Source of the DNA: Atkinsonella hypoxylon
Taxonomy: Eukaryota; Ascomycota; Sordariomycetes; Hypocreales; Clavicipitaceae
Assembly (NCBI GenBank): GCA_000729835.1
Contig: JFHB01000015.1
Span: forward strand, 124,001 to 188,000
Length of the DNA: 64,000 bases
Direction of reading: 5' to 3'
Positions 31,904-45,399 of this stretch are shown here, in pieces; the first letter of the stretch is position 1; every line of letters begins with the position of its first letter. The notes below the pieces were generated by a model. The model did no database searches and was not told the DNA's origin. It was given only the letters and a program-made list of their open reading frames with translations. Made by a program: the position numbers and the translations under genes.

Positions 31904-34900
31904 ATAGCACCAAAAGGAACAGGTAAGGGAAAGAGCACAAGCCCTAAACGGGGTAGTGGTTCTAGTACACTAGCTACAGCTGCTACTAGCTTTCCTAGTC
32001 CAGCAAGGTCCCCCCCTTAGCTAGTAGATTCCTCTTCTAATAAAGAAGATTATACAGCTAAGAAGGCTCTAAAGGAAGCTAGATTAGCTTCTAAAAGAGT
32101 TGTGCAAGTCTATAATGTGCAAGCTAATCTAAAAGCTTAAATAGATAAGCAACAAGAGACCCTAAATAGATTTATTAGGCATAGTGAAGCAAAATAAAGC
32201 TAAAATAAAGGTAATATAGCTAATTTACTAAGTAAATTAGATACTATAATTACATCTATAGGTAATCTCTCTATAGGGTCTCCCTCTAAGGTAGTAGATT
32301 CTGTTACTTCTAAAAGAGCTTCTAAAGTCTCTTTTAAAGCCCCTAAACCTTCTAGTTCTAATAGTGCTACTTTTCTGCCTGCTTTTAATAAAGGCACTAT
32401 AAAAGAGCTAAATAAGAAGGTCCACTTAATTCTAGAGGCTGCTAAGCTAAAAGGCCCTAAAAATTTTAAACAGTAGAAGCAAGCTTTAACTATTCAATTT
32501 AGAGCACTAGGATTCCCTTAATTTATTGATAATCCTAGTATAGCTAGTACTTTAGTAGATTTAGAACAAGCTATTATCCTTATAATTATAAGAGATAGTT
32601 GCTAATCTAGACCTCAAGCTGCTATAAGCTAGCATAAGTCCCCTGTAGATGCCTATAACGTTCTAGTTAGGCAATATTCGCAGAGTGCTAAAATACAACG
32701 TAGTACGCTGTATGCTAGTTATTACAACTTATCGTTTTCAAACTATAAGGGATCTTTAGAGGCCTTTAATGCTAAATTTAATAATTTACTAGCTAGATTA
32801 CAGCTCTATAGTGTAGCTATTAATCCTATTGACTAGGTAAATTATTATATTAATGCTTTAAAGAAGACCTTCTCTAGCTAGGCTAAAAGGCAGCAATATT
32901 CTATTAGAGCTGCTAGAGCATAAGGTCTATCTGTAAAAATGCTGAATTTACAGTTCCTTATAGCTAACTTATTAGAAGAACAAAGAGATAAAAGCTCCTC
33001 TATATTTAAGGCTCTTAGTTATAAAGCTTCTAATTCTAATAGTTCTAATAATAATAAAGCTAACTAAGGAAAGAATCCTCCTAATCAGAAGAAGAATTCT
33101 GATTCTAATTCTAACGATTCTAATGCCTCTAAAGATACAAATAAAGCCTCTAAGAATAAGAAGAAGTAGAAGGGCTGAAGAAGAAGTAACAAAAATTCTA
33201 GGAATAAGGATGGAGAAGCTGCCTTTACTATAGGTTGTTATAACCTATCCACTAGCAACTAGGATACTATAGAATCTAATAATTCTAGCAGTTCTAGTAG
33301 TAATAATTCTTACGATTTAGATACAGAATCTACTACTAGTGATACTAGTACTACTAGTAATAATACCCCTTCTTTTAACTATTCTAATAGAATAATTAAA
33401 AACTCCTTACTATACAATATAGGTTCTACCTGTTATATAGTTAACAATAAGGCATTTTTTAGGACTTTTAAGCCTATAAAAAAGGGTAAAACCGCGCCTA
33501 TTACTACTGGAGGAGGTCCTATTTATCCTAAAGGACAGGGAACTGCTGTATTCTAGGTACTAGTTAGTATAAATCCAGCTAAATACAGGCCTTTAGCTCT
33601 AAAGGATGCTCTATATTGCCTAGGTTTAGATACCAACCTAATTAGTGGTCTAAAGCACTATTTAACAGGGGGCACTCTCCTTAGAAATCAGCTATTTCTA
33701 GCTAATAGAAGCTGCTGTAGGCTTCTAAATCCCAAAAAGCATGGTTTCTTCTTACAGCTTAAGGGGCAAGAGACCCCTAGAGTGTGTAAAAACCACGCTA
33801 ATCTCTCTTATATAGGATTTCTAGCTAGCAATAGTTATAATAGCGGTTATAATGCTAGTTATCCTATAGAGATTCAAATCCCTCAACAGCCTAGTTTTAA
33901 TCCTAAGGAATATAGCTGAATTAAGGAATTATCTAATTTTAAAGAAGAAGAAGATAATACTAATAACAATGCTATAGAGCTATTAGCCCTAGTTCCTAAA
34001 CGGGCTCCTAGTTAGATTCCTTCTAATAATAGGGATTTAGAAGGTCTAAATCCTAAGTTGCTAGATATTAGAGGAAATAGCCGTCTAGATCCCTTAAACG
34101 AGGCCTGTAGTTCTTAAGAGATCTAGCAAGATAGGGAGCAACAGGAAGCTAGCTCTAATGATAATTCTAGTAGTATAAATCCTACTGCTTCTTCTTCCTA
34201 TAAGAAGCTCCTAGAATTAGCTACTACTTAGCACGTTAGATTAGGGCATATAGGACTCCCTTTACTAAAGAAGACTGCTTCTATTACTAAAGGTATTCCT
34301 AATTTTACAAAAATCAAGGAAAAGGATTTTAACTGCCTAGCTTGCAACCAAGCTAAAGCTGTTAGAAGACCTAGCAAGCATGCTATTCCTAACCCCCCTA
34401 GATGTTTAGATATTATAGAGGGAGATACCGTTAAAATAGAGCCTATACTGCACAATAAGAGGCCTCTAGTTCTTTTTCTAATTAATAGAAAATTACAGTA
34501 TAAGTGGTCTTTTAATCTAGCTAATAAAGAGGGTTCTACTCTCTATAGCTGTATTAAAGGCTTCTTTAAGGAATTAAAAAACCAGTATAACTGCTACCCT
34601 AAATACCTACATTTTAATAGTAGTACAGAAATTAATACTAGGTTGTAAGCTTAGCTATCTTCTAAGGGTATTTGCTTTAGTACCTCTTACCTCTATATTT
34701 ACGAACAGAATAGGCTAATAGAGAGAGCTATAAGGGTACTTCTAGACCGTTTACGTGCTACCCTACAGTAGTTACAATTACCTCTATATCTATAGTCTTA
34801 CATCCTTCCTGCTATAGTAGATTTAGTTAATACTACTGCAAATAGTACTATACTACTAAGTCCTAAACAGCTATATTTAGCTAATTTAGAGCCTTCTAAG

Positions 34901-36465
34901 ACCTATAAGCCTAATTTTTCCAAAATTAGAGCTATAGGCTCCTATTGCGAAGTTCTAATCCTATTAGAACAGAGATCTAGGTTGCAGAAGCTAGCTAAAA
35001 GAACTATTCCTAGTAGACTTTTAGCTACACTAGGTTCTAATGTATATCTAATATATATTCCCTCTAAACGAGCTGTTATAAAGACTAGCTTCGTTAAAAT
35101 TATAGAAGGAATAGGTCCTATTTTATAGGGTATCCCTAAGGTTCCTATTAGTTCTATAGTGGATAATTCTTTAGAGGGAGAAATCAATAACTAGCAGCAA
35201 TTAGAAGATAATTATACTCCTAAGTATCCTTATCCTAGTTATCTAGATGTGCTAAATCATCCACTAGAACCTGTAGAAAATCAAGCTCTTCTACTAAGCA
35301 ACCCTATAGAAGCTATAGAGGCCCCTAAAGCCCCTATATCTATAGAGGCCCCTAAGGCTAATATAGAACCTATAGAAGCTAAAGCTAATGCTGATGCTAT
35401 GGATTTAGATAGAGACATATTTTCCTTAATTAAGGATCTATGCTTTAAGGCTAGGACTAAAGCAGCTATTACTTCTAATAGCAAGGATGAACTTCCTAAC
35501 ATGTAGAAGCAAGCCCTAAAAAGCTCTGCTAAGCAGCATTGGATAGAAGCTACCTATAGCGAATTTAAGCAGCTATTAGCTGCTAGAACCTTTAAATTTA
35601 TAGGGAAAGACTAAGTACCTAAGGGCTAAAGAGTTCTAAAGAATAGGCTTGTTTACAGGCTAAAAAAGGATAAAGAAAATAATCCTATTAAATATAAGGC
35701 CTGCCTTGTTGCTAAGGGATTTATGCAAATAGAAGGTTAAGATTACCTAGAGACCTTTGCTGCAACTAGTATTCCTCCTAGCTAGCGTATATTATTAGCT
35801 CTTGCAGCTTTTAATAACTAGGAAGTTAAGCAAATCGACTTTATAGGAGCGTTTCTAAATAGCAAGCTAAAAGAAGCTATTTATATAGAAATCCTAGATG
35901 GATTCGTTGAATTTATAGAGCAAGCATTGCCATCAGTAGCTAAGCTACTAAAAAGCTGTAATTATAAGCCCTCTAAAGAGCAAGTAATTAAGCTAGAAAA
36001 ATCCCTCTATAGTCTAAAGCAAAGTCCTAGAGAATAGCAGCAAATTCTAACAGAATTACTTTAAAAGCATAGATTTAAACCTCTTATATTAGACCTAGCA
36101 GTCTTTTATAACCCAGCTACATCTACATATATTGCTACTTATGTAGATAACTGTCTTCTAATTGGGCCTAATTTACAATATATCAATAAGCTTAAAAAGC
36201 TACTAAATCAAGCTTATCCAATAGAAGATAGAGGACCAGCAGAATTCTTTCTAGGTGTACAAATCACCCGTAATAGGTCTAAAAGGTCTATTAAAATCCA
36301 CCAATCTCAATATATCCTTGAAGCCCTAGAAAGATTCAAAATGCTAGATGCTAAGCCGGCTTCTATCCCTATACAGCCGGGGATTCTAAAGCAACTAGTT
36401 ACAAAACCTCTCTCAAAATCCGATCATAAGCTTTATCAGAGCATTATAGGTACTATTATGTATTG
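31904..36465 (+). pseudogene. C3 gag-pol remnant, 3' truncated
   Basis: The gag start reads ATA (31,904-31,906) instead of ATG. Integrase zinc region near 34,215-34,380 still shows HVRLGHIGLPLL and CLACNQAK. RT site at about 36,140-36,165 reads YVDNCLLIG. From 36,170 the frame is clean and reads GVQITRNRSKRSIKI, then the SQYILEALERFKMLDAKP and SDHKLYQSIIGTIMY blocks, and stops at the gypsy LTR. An open frame crossing 36,466 is a chimera without meaning. Confidence 0.87.
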
Positions 36466-36942
36466 TGTCGCGGCGGGGTTACCCCCTTGCGCTCTTATAT
36501 TAGCTTTGCAAGGGATACTACATACAGATTTTTCTCTATAAGAGTGCGCATTGCCTAGACATCTAGATAGTTCAAGCAAGCGCATAAGCAGCTTCTACTA
36601 ACTCTTTTTAGGCTTTTACTCTTTTAATTAATTAATATCTTTTAGCCTACTTTAATTTACAACACTTAACGCTTAAGAGACATTACTTTACTGCTAGTAA
36701 CACTTTCCCTAACTCTTTAGCACATTTAGCTCCTTTTACGCGTATATATCTTCTAAGCTGCAATTAATATTTTATTTCTACCTTTTCTAACTATTTAATC
36801 TTCTTGCCTACTATTGTTTAATAGTATATACTGTTAAATATCTTGCTCTTTACTAATTCTCTTTAATCTTAATATACACTATATTGTTACCTACTTTAGC
36901 GTAAGCTATATAGTTATTTAGAGGTTTAGTTTTAAGTTAATA
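36466..36942 (+). repeat. G1 5' LTR (477 bp)
   Basis: The same LTR as at 63,276-63,756 and, reversed, 52,943-53,420. The first 45 bases are GC-rich and nearly free of CpA/TpG, which explains why they are unchanged in a RIP-mutated element. Inferred original ends: TGTCGC...GCGACA. Confidence 0.87.
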
Positions 36943-36999
36943 AAAATAGAGGCTTTACTAGGGACTTATTTTAATTAAAGTGCGTTATATAATTAGAAG

Positions 37000-39900
37000 G
37001 TTTTTTATAGAGATTCTAGAAGAAAGAAGAAAAAGCTATTAAGCATTAAAGATAGAAGAGTACTTTAGCTTAAACATTACTAATATAAGAAAGAAGGAAA
37101 TTATAGAGATAAAAGCTTTATATTATAAGGGATTATTTAATTAAAAGAGAAAGAAAATTTCTATAGCTTTTTTAAGCTAAAAAGAGCTAAGCTTAGTTAA
37201 AGATAATTGCTATATTGTAAATACTAGCTAGCTTATCTAACCCCTATTTTGCCCTTAGCTAAAATAGCCTTAATATAGTAAAAAGGAAGTTTTTAGGTCC
37301 TTTAAACGTTATAATTATTTAATTATAGAGAAAAATTTCTCTTTTATTCTTATCTTAGCAGTTATCTTTATATTTACTATTATTAGTAATTAAGTTCTTA
37401 GCCTCTATATTTTAGCGTTAAGAGCTTATATAACTATAGAAGTAGAAAGTAAAAGTATTAAAAGTATAGCTAATATAGAGAATTATATATATTACACTCT
37501 TCCTACTAAGTAAGATTAATTGTTCTTTTTATATCTATCTTCTATATTAAGCTATTCTATTAGTTATTTATATAAGTTTAGTATTCTATATCCCTTAAAG
37601 AAAAGTATAAGCTCTATATTTAAAGCAGCTAATATTAGCTCTAGCTAATCTAGTAAATCTTCTAAAAAAGTTATTTTAAAACTTAAGATTATAATAGAAT
37701 TAAATACTTAAGATAAAAAGGCTAGTATTAGCAGCGCTATAGCTGTACCTTATAAGGCTCTTACTAAAGCTATAAGTAAAGCTATTAAAAAGCAGTAAGC
37801 TTAGGCTACCTTTAATAAGAAGTTTAATATATATTAATTTAAGGAAGAAAATATCTTTAATTACTTAACTAGCTTTAAGCTAAAGATAGAGACCTTATTT
37901 ATTCTAAAGGAAAACTAATAGAAGATATTTATTTATTATATTAACCTATTAATCTATAAGTATATAAAGGTTATTTATACCTTATATAATTAGAAAGAAG
38001 CTAAAAAGTAGCTTTTACTTTAGTATAAAGCTACTTCTTAGAATTAAAAGAAGTAAGCTAATAAGAAGCTTAAAGACCTAAAGAGGAACTATTTAAGGAC
38101 TATAAAGAACACTCTCTATTAGCTTTAAGAGCACTAAGCTACTATAATTAGCGCTAAGCTCTATATATAGCGCAGTATAACCTCTTAGTCTAATTACATT
38201 TATAAGGCCTTACTAGATACTATACTTACTAGCTTTATAGATTAAATAAAAGTTACTAGAGCTAAGTTTATTGCAATGCTCTATAGAGAGTTATTAGAGC
38301 AACTTAGCTAGTATATATAAGCTAGAATAGAGCTAGAAGACTATAATTCTAAACTCTATAATAATAGAAAGAACTACCTTTATATACCTCTAAGCAGAAG
38401 AAGTTTTAAGTAATATAGTATAAGTAATTTTAGTTATAAAGCTAAAGAAATTATATAGCTTATTTTAGAAGTAAAAGATTAAATAAATAATTTAACCTAA
38501 AAGTTTAAAGATATAAAAATTATACTTATAAAGTAGGTAGTTTTAAAGATAAATATTATAAAGCTTTTTAAAGAGAAATTTAGGAAGAAGAAGAAGGAAA
38601 GGTAGAATATATATATTAATGCTATTAATATATATAATAATGCCTAAAGCTTTAGGACTTATATAACAAGAAACTATATAAGGCAGTATTACTGCTATTA
38701 CTATAGTAAGAAAGGTTATTATATAGATTAATGCTAGTTTTACTAGTATAATAATAAGATTAACTTTATAAAGTATAATTAAAGAGTAAGTATCTTAATA
38801 GTAAAATTAAATAATCTAGTGCTGCTTATTCTTATATAAAGCTTCTTTAGTATAGAAAGTTATCTTTATAGGCTTATAGTGTTCTAGGTTAATTACTTTA
38901 ACTACTATATTATAAAATAGTATTATCTTTAAGTTAAGGAATTTAGTAGAAAAACATTAAACTATTAAAAGCCTAATAAAAAAGAGAAAGAGATATTAGA
39001 TTAAATCTTTAATAAGATTAATATTTCTAATTATTACCTAATATATATCTTACTAAAAGCTATTCTTAAGAGAGATCTTACTAATAGTACTATAGTAACT
39101 TTAACGTTTAAGATAAAGGAATATAGACCTAAAAGAACTCTTTATATACTAATTAAGAAGAGAATTACAGCTTAGCTCTTTAGAGTTTATACTATAAAGA
39201 TATAATGCTTTACTAAGTAAGAAGAAGCTTTAAAAGACTAAGTAAAAAGAAAAGGAAAAAAAGCTAAGGAAGATAGCTCTATAGATATAAAAGTATAGCT
39301 TCTTATATAATTATTTAAAGATATTTTTTAGAAAAAGATTAAAGTTAGCTTATAAGACCTATATTAACTAATGCTTATACTTATAAAAGTAATAGAGAAT
39401 AAATGCTTAATATAAGTAAATAGTGTTAATAAAGTTTATTATATTAATAGAATAAGTGCTAAAGTTATACCTCTATATTCTATCCTAAGGAAGAGGTAAA
39501 GAGTTAAGGAGTAAGAAGATTAATTAATTAATATTATTAAGACAATATCTACTATAGTTAAAGAGGCAATAGAAAACAATAAGGAAGATATTACTAATAA
39601 ATATATAAAATAGCTACTTAGTAGTATCTAGAAGGATTTATAGAACGTTATATAAGAATATATAGGAAATTATATTAAAGAGAAGAAGTTTATTGTAGAT
39701 TTATAGGTAAATGCACTTTATATTAAAGGATTAAATAGTATTCTAAAGCTAAAAGTAATTATAAGCTATTTATAGAACTTACCTTACCTTTAAGTATAAC
39801 TTAAAAGCCTAAACTCTTTACTTATTAATAGTTTTATAGATTATAGTTTATAAAGGAATATTATTACTAAGGACCTTATTAAAGAGCTTAATTTAAAAAT

Positions 39901-42900
39901 AACTCTAATAAAGTAAAAGACTATTACTATATCTTTTATATTATATAAGCTTATAATGTTAAAAGAGGTAATAATAAAGCTATACCTTAGAAACGTTTAA
40001 ACGCTAATTTACTTTTATATTACACTAAAGTCTTTATATATATAATTAATCCTTAGAATGCCTTTTATATATATAGCTAAAGTTACCTTTAAGTATAGTA
40101 ATAAAGGAGGTAAGCTCCTCTTAAAGTACTATTTTAGTAATATTATATTAGTCTTAAGGGTTACTAGAAGTATTAAATAGAAGACTACAATAAATAAAGC
40201 AATAGCTACTAGCGTTAATTTAATCTTAATTAATAAGTTATTTAAGGATTTAGTCTATAATTAAATAGTTAAAGAGGGTCTTAAAGCTAAGTTAAACAAC
40301 AATAAAGAGCTAGTGCTTATAATAAAGAATAAGGGTATAGCTATTACTAACCTTATAATAAAGAGAATAGCTAACTAGTACAGAAGCTAACTTAAAGAGG
40401 CTATAGAGGAGATTTAGCCCTTAAGGCAATTATAACTAATTAATCTAAAGGTAAATACATTATATAAGTAAAAAGCTAATAAGATTCTGCTAAAAGATAA
40501 TATTCTTTTAGATAGATTTATACCTAATAGAGACTTTAAGTAAAAATAGAAGAAGTAGAAAGAGGCAAAAGTATACTTAAATAAATTAGGAAAATACGCT
40601 AAATATATTATAGAAAGATTTAGTAAAAAACCCTAAGGATTCTAAATAATAAAAGAGCGCTTAAATTAAATAGTTAAATAAGTATAAAAACATTTAATAG
40701 TAGAAGAAGTTAATATTTTTAAGGAAATTCTCTATAACTAAAAGGCAGCACTAGTATAGAACTTATTAGAGTGTAGAAAGATTAATCCCCTAGTTACACT
40801 GCCTTAAGTTATTTATACTATTGCTTATAGAGCTTAGAAAGTAAAGTTAATACTAATACCTATTAGTCTATAAGGGAGACTAGTTAATTTATTAAAAAAG
40901 AAGCTTTAGTATAGATTATTAGAAGAGAGCTATAGATCTTATAGGAACCCTTACTTTTTAGTAATAAAGAAGAATAAAGGGATATAGCTAATGCTATCTA
41001 CAACAGCTTACAACAAGATTACAATATAGAATGCCTATATCCTAGAAGGAGTAGAGGCTTTTAGCAAAGAATTTAGGATATATAAGATACTTTTAGTTAT
41101 TAATTTGCTGTTAGGCTATAACTAAGTGCTGCTTACAGAGGAAAGCAGGGACTTAATAACAATTTTAACAGCAATAGGTCTTCTACAGCTTTACATACTT
41201 CCTTAAGGAGCAACTAACTCTATTGCTTAATTTATTTAGATAGTAGAGAGGATTCTTTTTAACCTAATTCCTTACACTTATAAGCCTTTCTTAGATAATA
41301 TTGCAGTAAAAGGCCCTACTACTACTTACAATAGGGAGGAAGTATTGCTTAATGTACAAAGATACATTATTATTGAAAATAATAGGGATTACAGGACTAG
41401 ATAGAAGAGGGTAGTGGTCTCTTATATTTAACACCTATAATTGCTCCTAGCAATTATCACGTAGTGGAAGCAGCAGCGGCCTAAATTAAGCTGTAGTGTA
41501 TAGTATAGATCACGTAGAGGCAGTAGATAACTATAATAATAGTGGTATCTTATATTGAGAGCGCTGTAACGAACAAGTGAGAGTAGGATCTCGAATCTTT
41601 CCAGTCCCTTATAGACCCTCCAACTATATTAGCGGGCTGTAGTTACTAGAAGGGGCTTGTAGGCTACTTTATAATTTCCGCAAAAAGATTTACTATATAA
41701 AAACAAAAAAATCAACTTACAGCTATACAAACGAGACGCCTACGTGCACAATTTAACAAATTCTACTAATAACAAGCAACTCTTATAAGCAACTCTATCT
41801 AACAATTATACCATTAAATAGCCCTAATTCTTAGCTTTTAAATGGTATACTTCTTGAATTTCTACTATTGCTAGTTGTAGAGAAAATCGCAGTTAAAGTT
41901 GACTATAGGTTAGGCAACTTTGCCTTAGTCGATTCTAGATGTTTCGCATCTAGTAACAGCGATATCTCTACCAAAAATCAACGTAATAAGACCTAATGAG
42001 GGTCACGTGATAGAGCAACTAGTAGGCATAAAAATAGGCTATACAGGGTAGCTTATTTTTAACAATTATAGAACATTTAATTAACATTAACAAAGTCCTT
42101 ATTAATATTAAGCTAGCTAGTTGCACTGCATCTGCTGTGAAATTAAAGCTGTACTAGAAGACTACAGAGATTGTTAAATTTATATATAGCACTAATAGAA
42201 GGAAACCTTTAGAAGCAAAAGTAATAAAGATTCTAGAGTAAATAGAGTGTAAGAATATTTTTAAGGTTAAATCCTTTCTTAAGCTTATAGGCTGTTATTA
42301 TATCTAGGTATAGCATTACTCTACAAAAGCTAAGCCTCTTATAATCTTACTTAAGAAGGGTGCTAAGTAAACTTAAGGACTAGACTAGAAGAACGCTATA
42401 GAGGTCCTTAAGTATACAATAATAACTGCACTAGTTCTTATAATAATTAATCTTAGCCTAGGCACTAGGGAAATTATATTAATAGTTAATATAAGCTTAA
42501 AAGGATAAGGAGCAGTTTTAATGCAAATTGTTAATAGGCAATAACATTCTATACAATATAAAAGTAGATGTTAGAGCGATTTAGAAATTAAGTATAATAG
42601 AATAAAGCAGAAATATAGAGCTATTATCTATATATTAAGAAGGCTATAAATTTATCTCTATAGAGTTCCCTTTACTCTAAGACTAATTCTTAGGTGCTTA
42701 TACATTAGCTTAATAGCGCTATTAATAACGTTCTAAGCGCGCTTGTTACGCAATAGATTAGTTATATTATGCTGTTTAATTTTACAGCTAGGTATATTCT
42801 AGGAGAAAAGAACAAAATAGCTAATGCTTTATTGCGTAAAGAAGGTAGGCCTTCTAATGCATTAGATTAAGTAGCTAAAGGGAACATTAAAGATTTTATT

Positions 42901-43980
42901 AACCTACAGCTTAACGTTAATAAGATCTAGCTGCGCAATAGAGTATACTACACTCCTAAGACTTAATAAATTGTAGATTTCCTTTTAACGTTATAAAGAC
43001 TATTTAATTTAAACAAAAGTAAGTATAAGCAACTTTATATAAGTGCTAAGCAATACTTCTTAGATAAAGGCCTATTATAGAAGAGACTAATTAGTACAAT
43101 AAAGGGTTCTGCCTTAGTTATTAAAGACCTAATGCAATAGAAGAAGATTATTAAGGCTTTATATAAGTAGATAGGTTATAAAGGTATAGAAGTTATGTTT
43201 TAAGCAGCTAGAATTAAGTACTTTTAGAAAGAACTCTAGAATATAGTTTAAGCAATAATTTCTTGTTATAAGGTGTGCTAAAAGTTTACTCCTTAGAGGC
43301 CTAGAGAATTATTAATACTAGTAGCTTTAGGCAACCTAATAAGCAAAATATATATTAATACCTAATATATACTACTTAATTATAGTTTTAAGTACCTTCT
43401 AGAAGTAAGATGTAACCTTACTAGATAGGTAGAAGCGCACTCTATACAGCATACTAATGTTGCAGCTATTTAGAAGTTTCTAATAAAACTAATTACGTAA
43501 TTTAGAGTCTTCTAATTTCTAGTTTTTAATAGAGAGCTAGAAATATATAGAAATCTTAAAAAAGCAGTTAAAGCTATTAGGATTAAAGGGATTAAGACAT
43601 TAGTGTACAATCTAAAAGCTAATTTACCTGTTAAAGCTAGTTATTAAACGCTTACATTTGCTCTTTTAAAGATAGAAGGTTCTAACAGAAAGTAGTTTAA
43701 ATTGCTAGACAAGGCACTGTTAGTAGACTATACAGCTGTATAAGCGTTGCACAGTAAATCTGCTTTCTACCTAATTTACAGTTAAAAGCCTATTCTTCCT
43801 TTAGAAGTTAAATTTCCTACTTAGAGGTTAATTAATTAGTTAGAAGTTACAACAACGCAGGATCTCTTTAAAGCAAGAGTTAGAATGCTAGAACAAAAGG
43901 AAGCAGATATCTAGAAGGCTTACGCAAAAGTCTTTACATTTAGGCAACGCTTAGCTAATTAAACGAACTAGAACTAAGAG
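37000..43980 (+). pseudogene. G1 gag-pol remnant (interrupted)
   Basis: No frame survives, but gypsy-type pol can be read through the stops. RT spans about 40,830-41,340 (YRNPYFLVIKKNKG; GATNSIAQF-like; FLDNIAVKGP at about 41,288-41,317 from FLDD). After the solo LTR follow RNase H and integrase. The pol tail at about 43,800-43,960 (LEVTTTQDLFKARVRMLEQK and a basic, helical continuation) is typical of a large fungal gypsy clade. A zinc-finger-like Cys/His patch in gag lies near 38,690-38,760. Order RT-RNase H-integrase supports Ty3/gypsy. Confidence 0.8.
41371..42064 (-). repeat. Solo copia-family LTR (694 bp), reversed, with target duplication ATTAT
   Basis: One LTR without internal region, flanked by ATTAT on both sides (41,366-41,370 and 42,065-42,069). 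The gypsy sequence resumes cleanly after it, as G2 shows. This is the product of LTR-LTR recombination of a former full element. Confidence 0.93.
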
Positions 43981-43984
43981 GTAT

Positions 43985-44970
43985 TGTTATGGACTCGAGC
44001 CTTAGGCTTAGGTCTTTCAGTAGAGGGAGGACAGCAGGAGAGAGACAGAGATCTATATAGGTAAAGGGATAGAAGCGAGCCGCATTCGTCTAGGGGTTAG
44101 CTAGACTTTACTAGGCCTTAGAGAGAGAACCTTAGCTATAGAGCACGTGCTAAAAGGGGCTCCTAAGGGGATAGACCTACCTCTAGATATATAGTATAGG
44201 AGTATAAAGAGGCTTTTAGTTCCTTCTCTCTTCTCTCTTTTCTCTCTATAATTATAGTTCTTATTATAAACGCTAGTTAGTAGTAGCTTCTAGGCTAGTC
44301 TATTATATACTATAATTATTCTATAGATAGAACACTAGCGAGAACAATATTGTTTAGTTATAGCAATAAGGGCCTAGCTAGCTAGCCTAAGCACCCTTTT
44401 AACCTCTATAGAGGGGTAGAGGAAAGTATAGCAGGAATTAGCTAGAAAGCAGTAGAAATTGCAGCGCTTTATAAGTTAGTTAAGAGCTAATCCCTATAAA
44501 TAAAGGAACTATAACGCTTTATAATAGACTATATATAGATAGAGGAGTAGCTTTAAGCTACAGTAGGCTAGCAGCTAGAGAAACCTAAACAGAAGCCCCT
44601 ACCTATAGTAAACCCTTACAATAGAAATAAATAGGGCTTTTAGGCCTAGTAAATAGCGATTACCTAAAAGCTCTAGGCTAATAGCGCCTTTATAGGCACA
44701 ATATAGAACTAGTAGTACTATTTATACTAAAGCTTGTTGCCTAAGGTCCAGCAGAGAGTAGCTGCCTATTATAAGGCAGGTAAAGTAAGGGAATATAATA
44801 TATAGAGATTCCTTAATTACTTAGAATTAGTCTTTACAGATCCTTACTAGTAGAACTAGGCCCTAATTAAGCTTAATTAGCTTTAATAAGGTAGCAACAA
44901 GTAGTTCGTAGAATTCTACGTTTATTTTAAAGAGAAAATTGCGCTAGCAGAAGGGGCTAACTAAGATAAC
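43985..44970 (+). mobile_element. D1a: family-D gypsy, LTR and start of gag only
   Basis: LTR 43,985-44,346 (TGTTATGGACTCG... to ...CGAGAACA, 362 bp) and about 620 bases of leader/gag, cut at 44,971 by a second copy of the same family. It inserted into the G1 pol tail. Confidence 0.85.
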
Positions 44971-45332
44971 TGTTATGGACTCGAGCCTTAGGCTCGGGTC
45001 TTTCAGGAGAGGGAGGACAGCAGGAGAGGGACAGAGATCTATGTAGGTAAAGGGATAGAAGCGAGCTGCATTCATCTAGGGGTTAGCTAGACTTTACTAA
45101 GCCCTAGAGAAAGAACCTTAGCTATAGAGTATATACTAAAAGGGGCTCCTAAGGGGATAGACCTACCCCTAGATATATAGTATAGGGGTATAAAGAGGCT
45201 TCTAGTTCCTTCTCTTTTCCTCCTTTTCTCTCTATAATTATAGTTCTTATTATAAACGCTAGTTAGTAGCTGCTACTAGGCTAGTTTATTATATACTATA
45301 ATTATTCTATAGATAAAACACTAGTAAGAATA
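44971..45332 (+). repeat. D1b 5' LTR (362 bp)
   Basis: Near-identical to the D1a LTR at 43,985. The first 75 bases keep GC-rich segments (GCCTTAGGCTCGGGTC); the later part is heavily TA-converted. Confidence 0.85.
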
Positions 45333-45399
45333 ATGTTGTTTAGTTATAGCAATAAGGGCCTAGCTAGTTAGCCTAAGCACCCTTTTAACCTCTATAGAG

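Larger units (their letters stand above)
30249..36465 (+). mobile_element. C3: copia-type element, 3' truncated by G1
   Basis: 5' LTR 30,249-30,939, primer site 30,940-30,950, leader, gag-pol up to the middle of the RT/RNase H junction, where family-G LTR sequence begins at 36,466. Compared with C2 the sequence is near-identical until about 36,165. The last 300 bases differ and carry few RIP changes (see findings). The missing 3' third would lie beyond the nested elements to the right, outside the window. Confidence 0.9.
36466..43984 (+). mobile_element. G1: Ty3/gypsy-type retrotransposon, 3' end missing
   Basis: Starts with an LTR (36,466-36,942; TGTCGCGGCGGGG... to ...TTAATA), followed by gag and pol, and is cut at 43,985 by D1a. 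A copia solo LTR sits inside at 41,371-42,064. It inserted in the C3 RT region; the 5 bases before it are TATTG. The reversed sibling G2 supplies the 3' part that is missing here. Confidence 0.88.

Noticed and set aside
36341..36541. Open frame across the C3/G1 joint
   Set aside because: First part is copia RT, second part is gypsy LTR read by chance; it is a junction artefact, not a gene.
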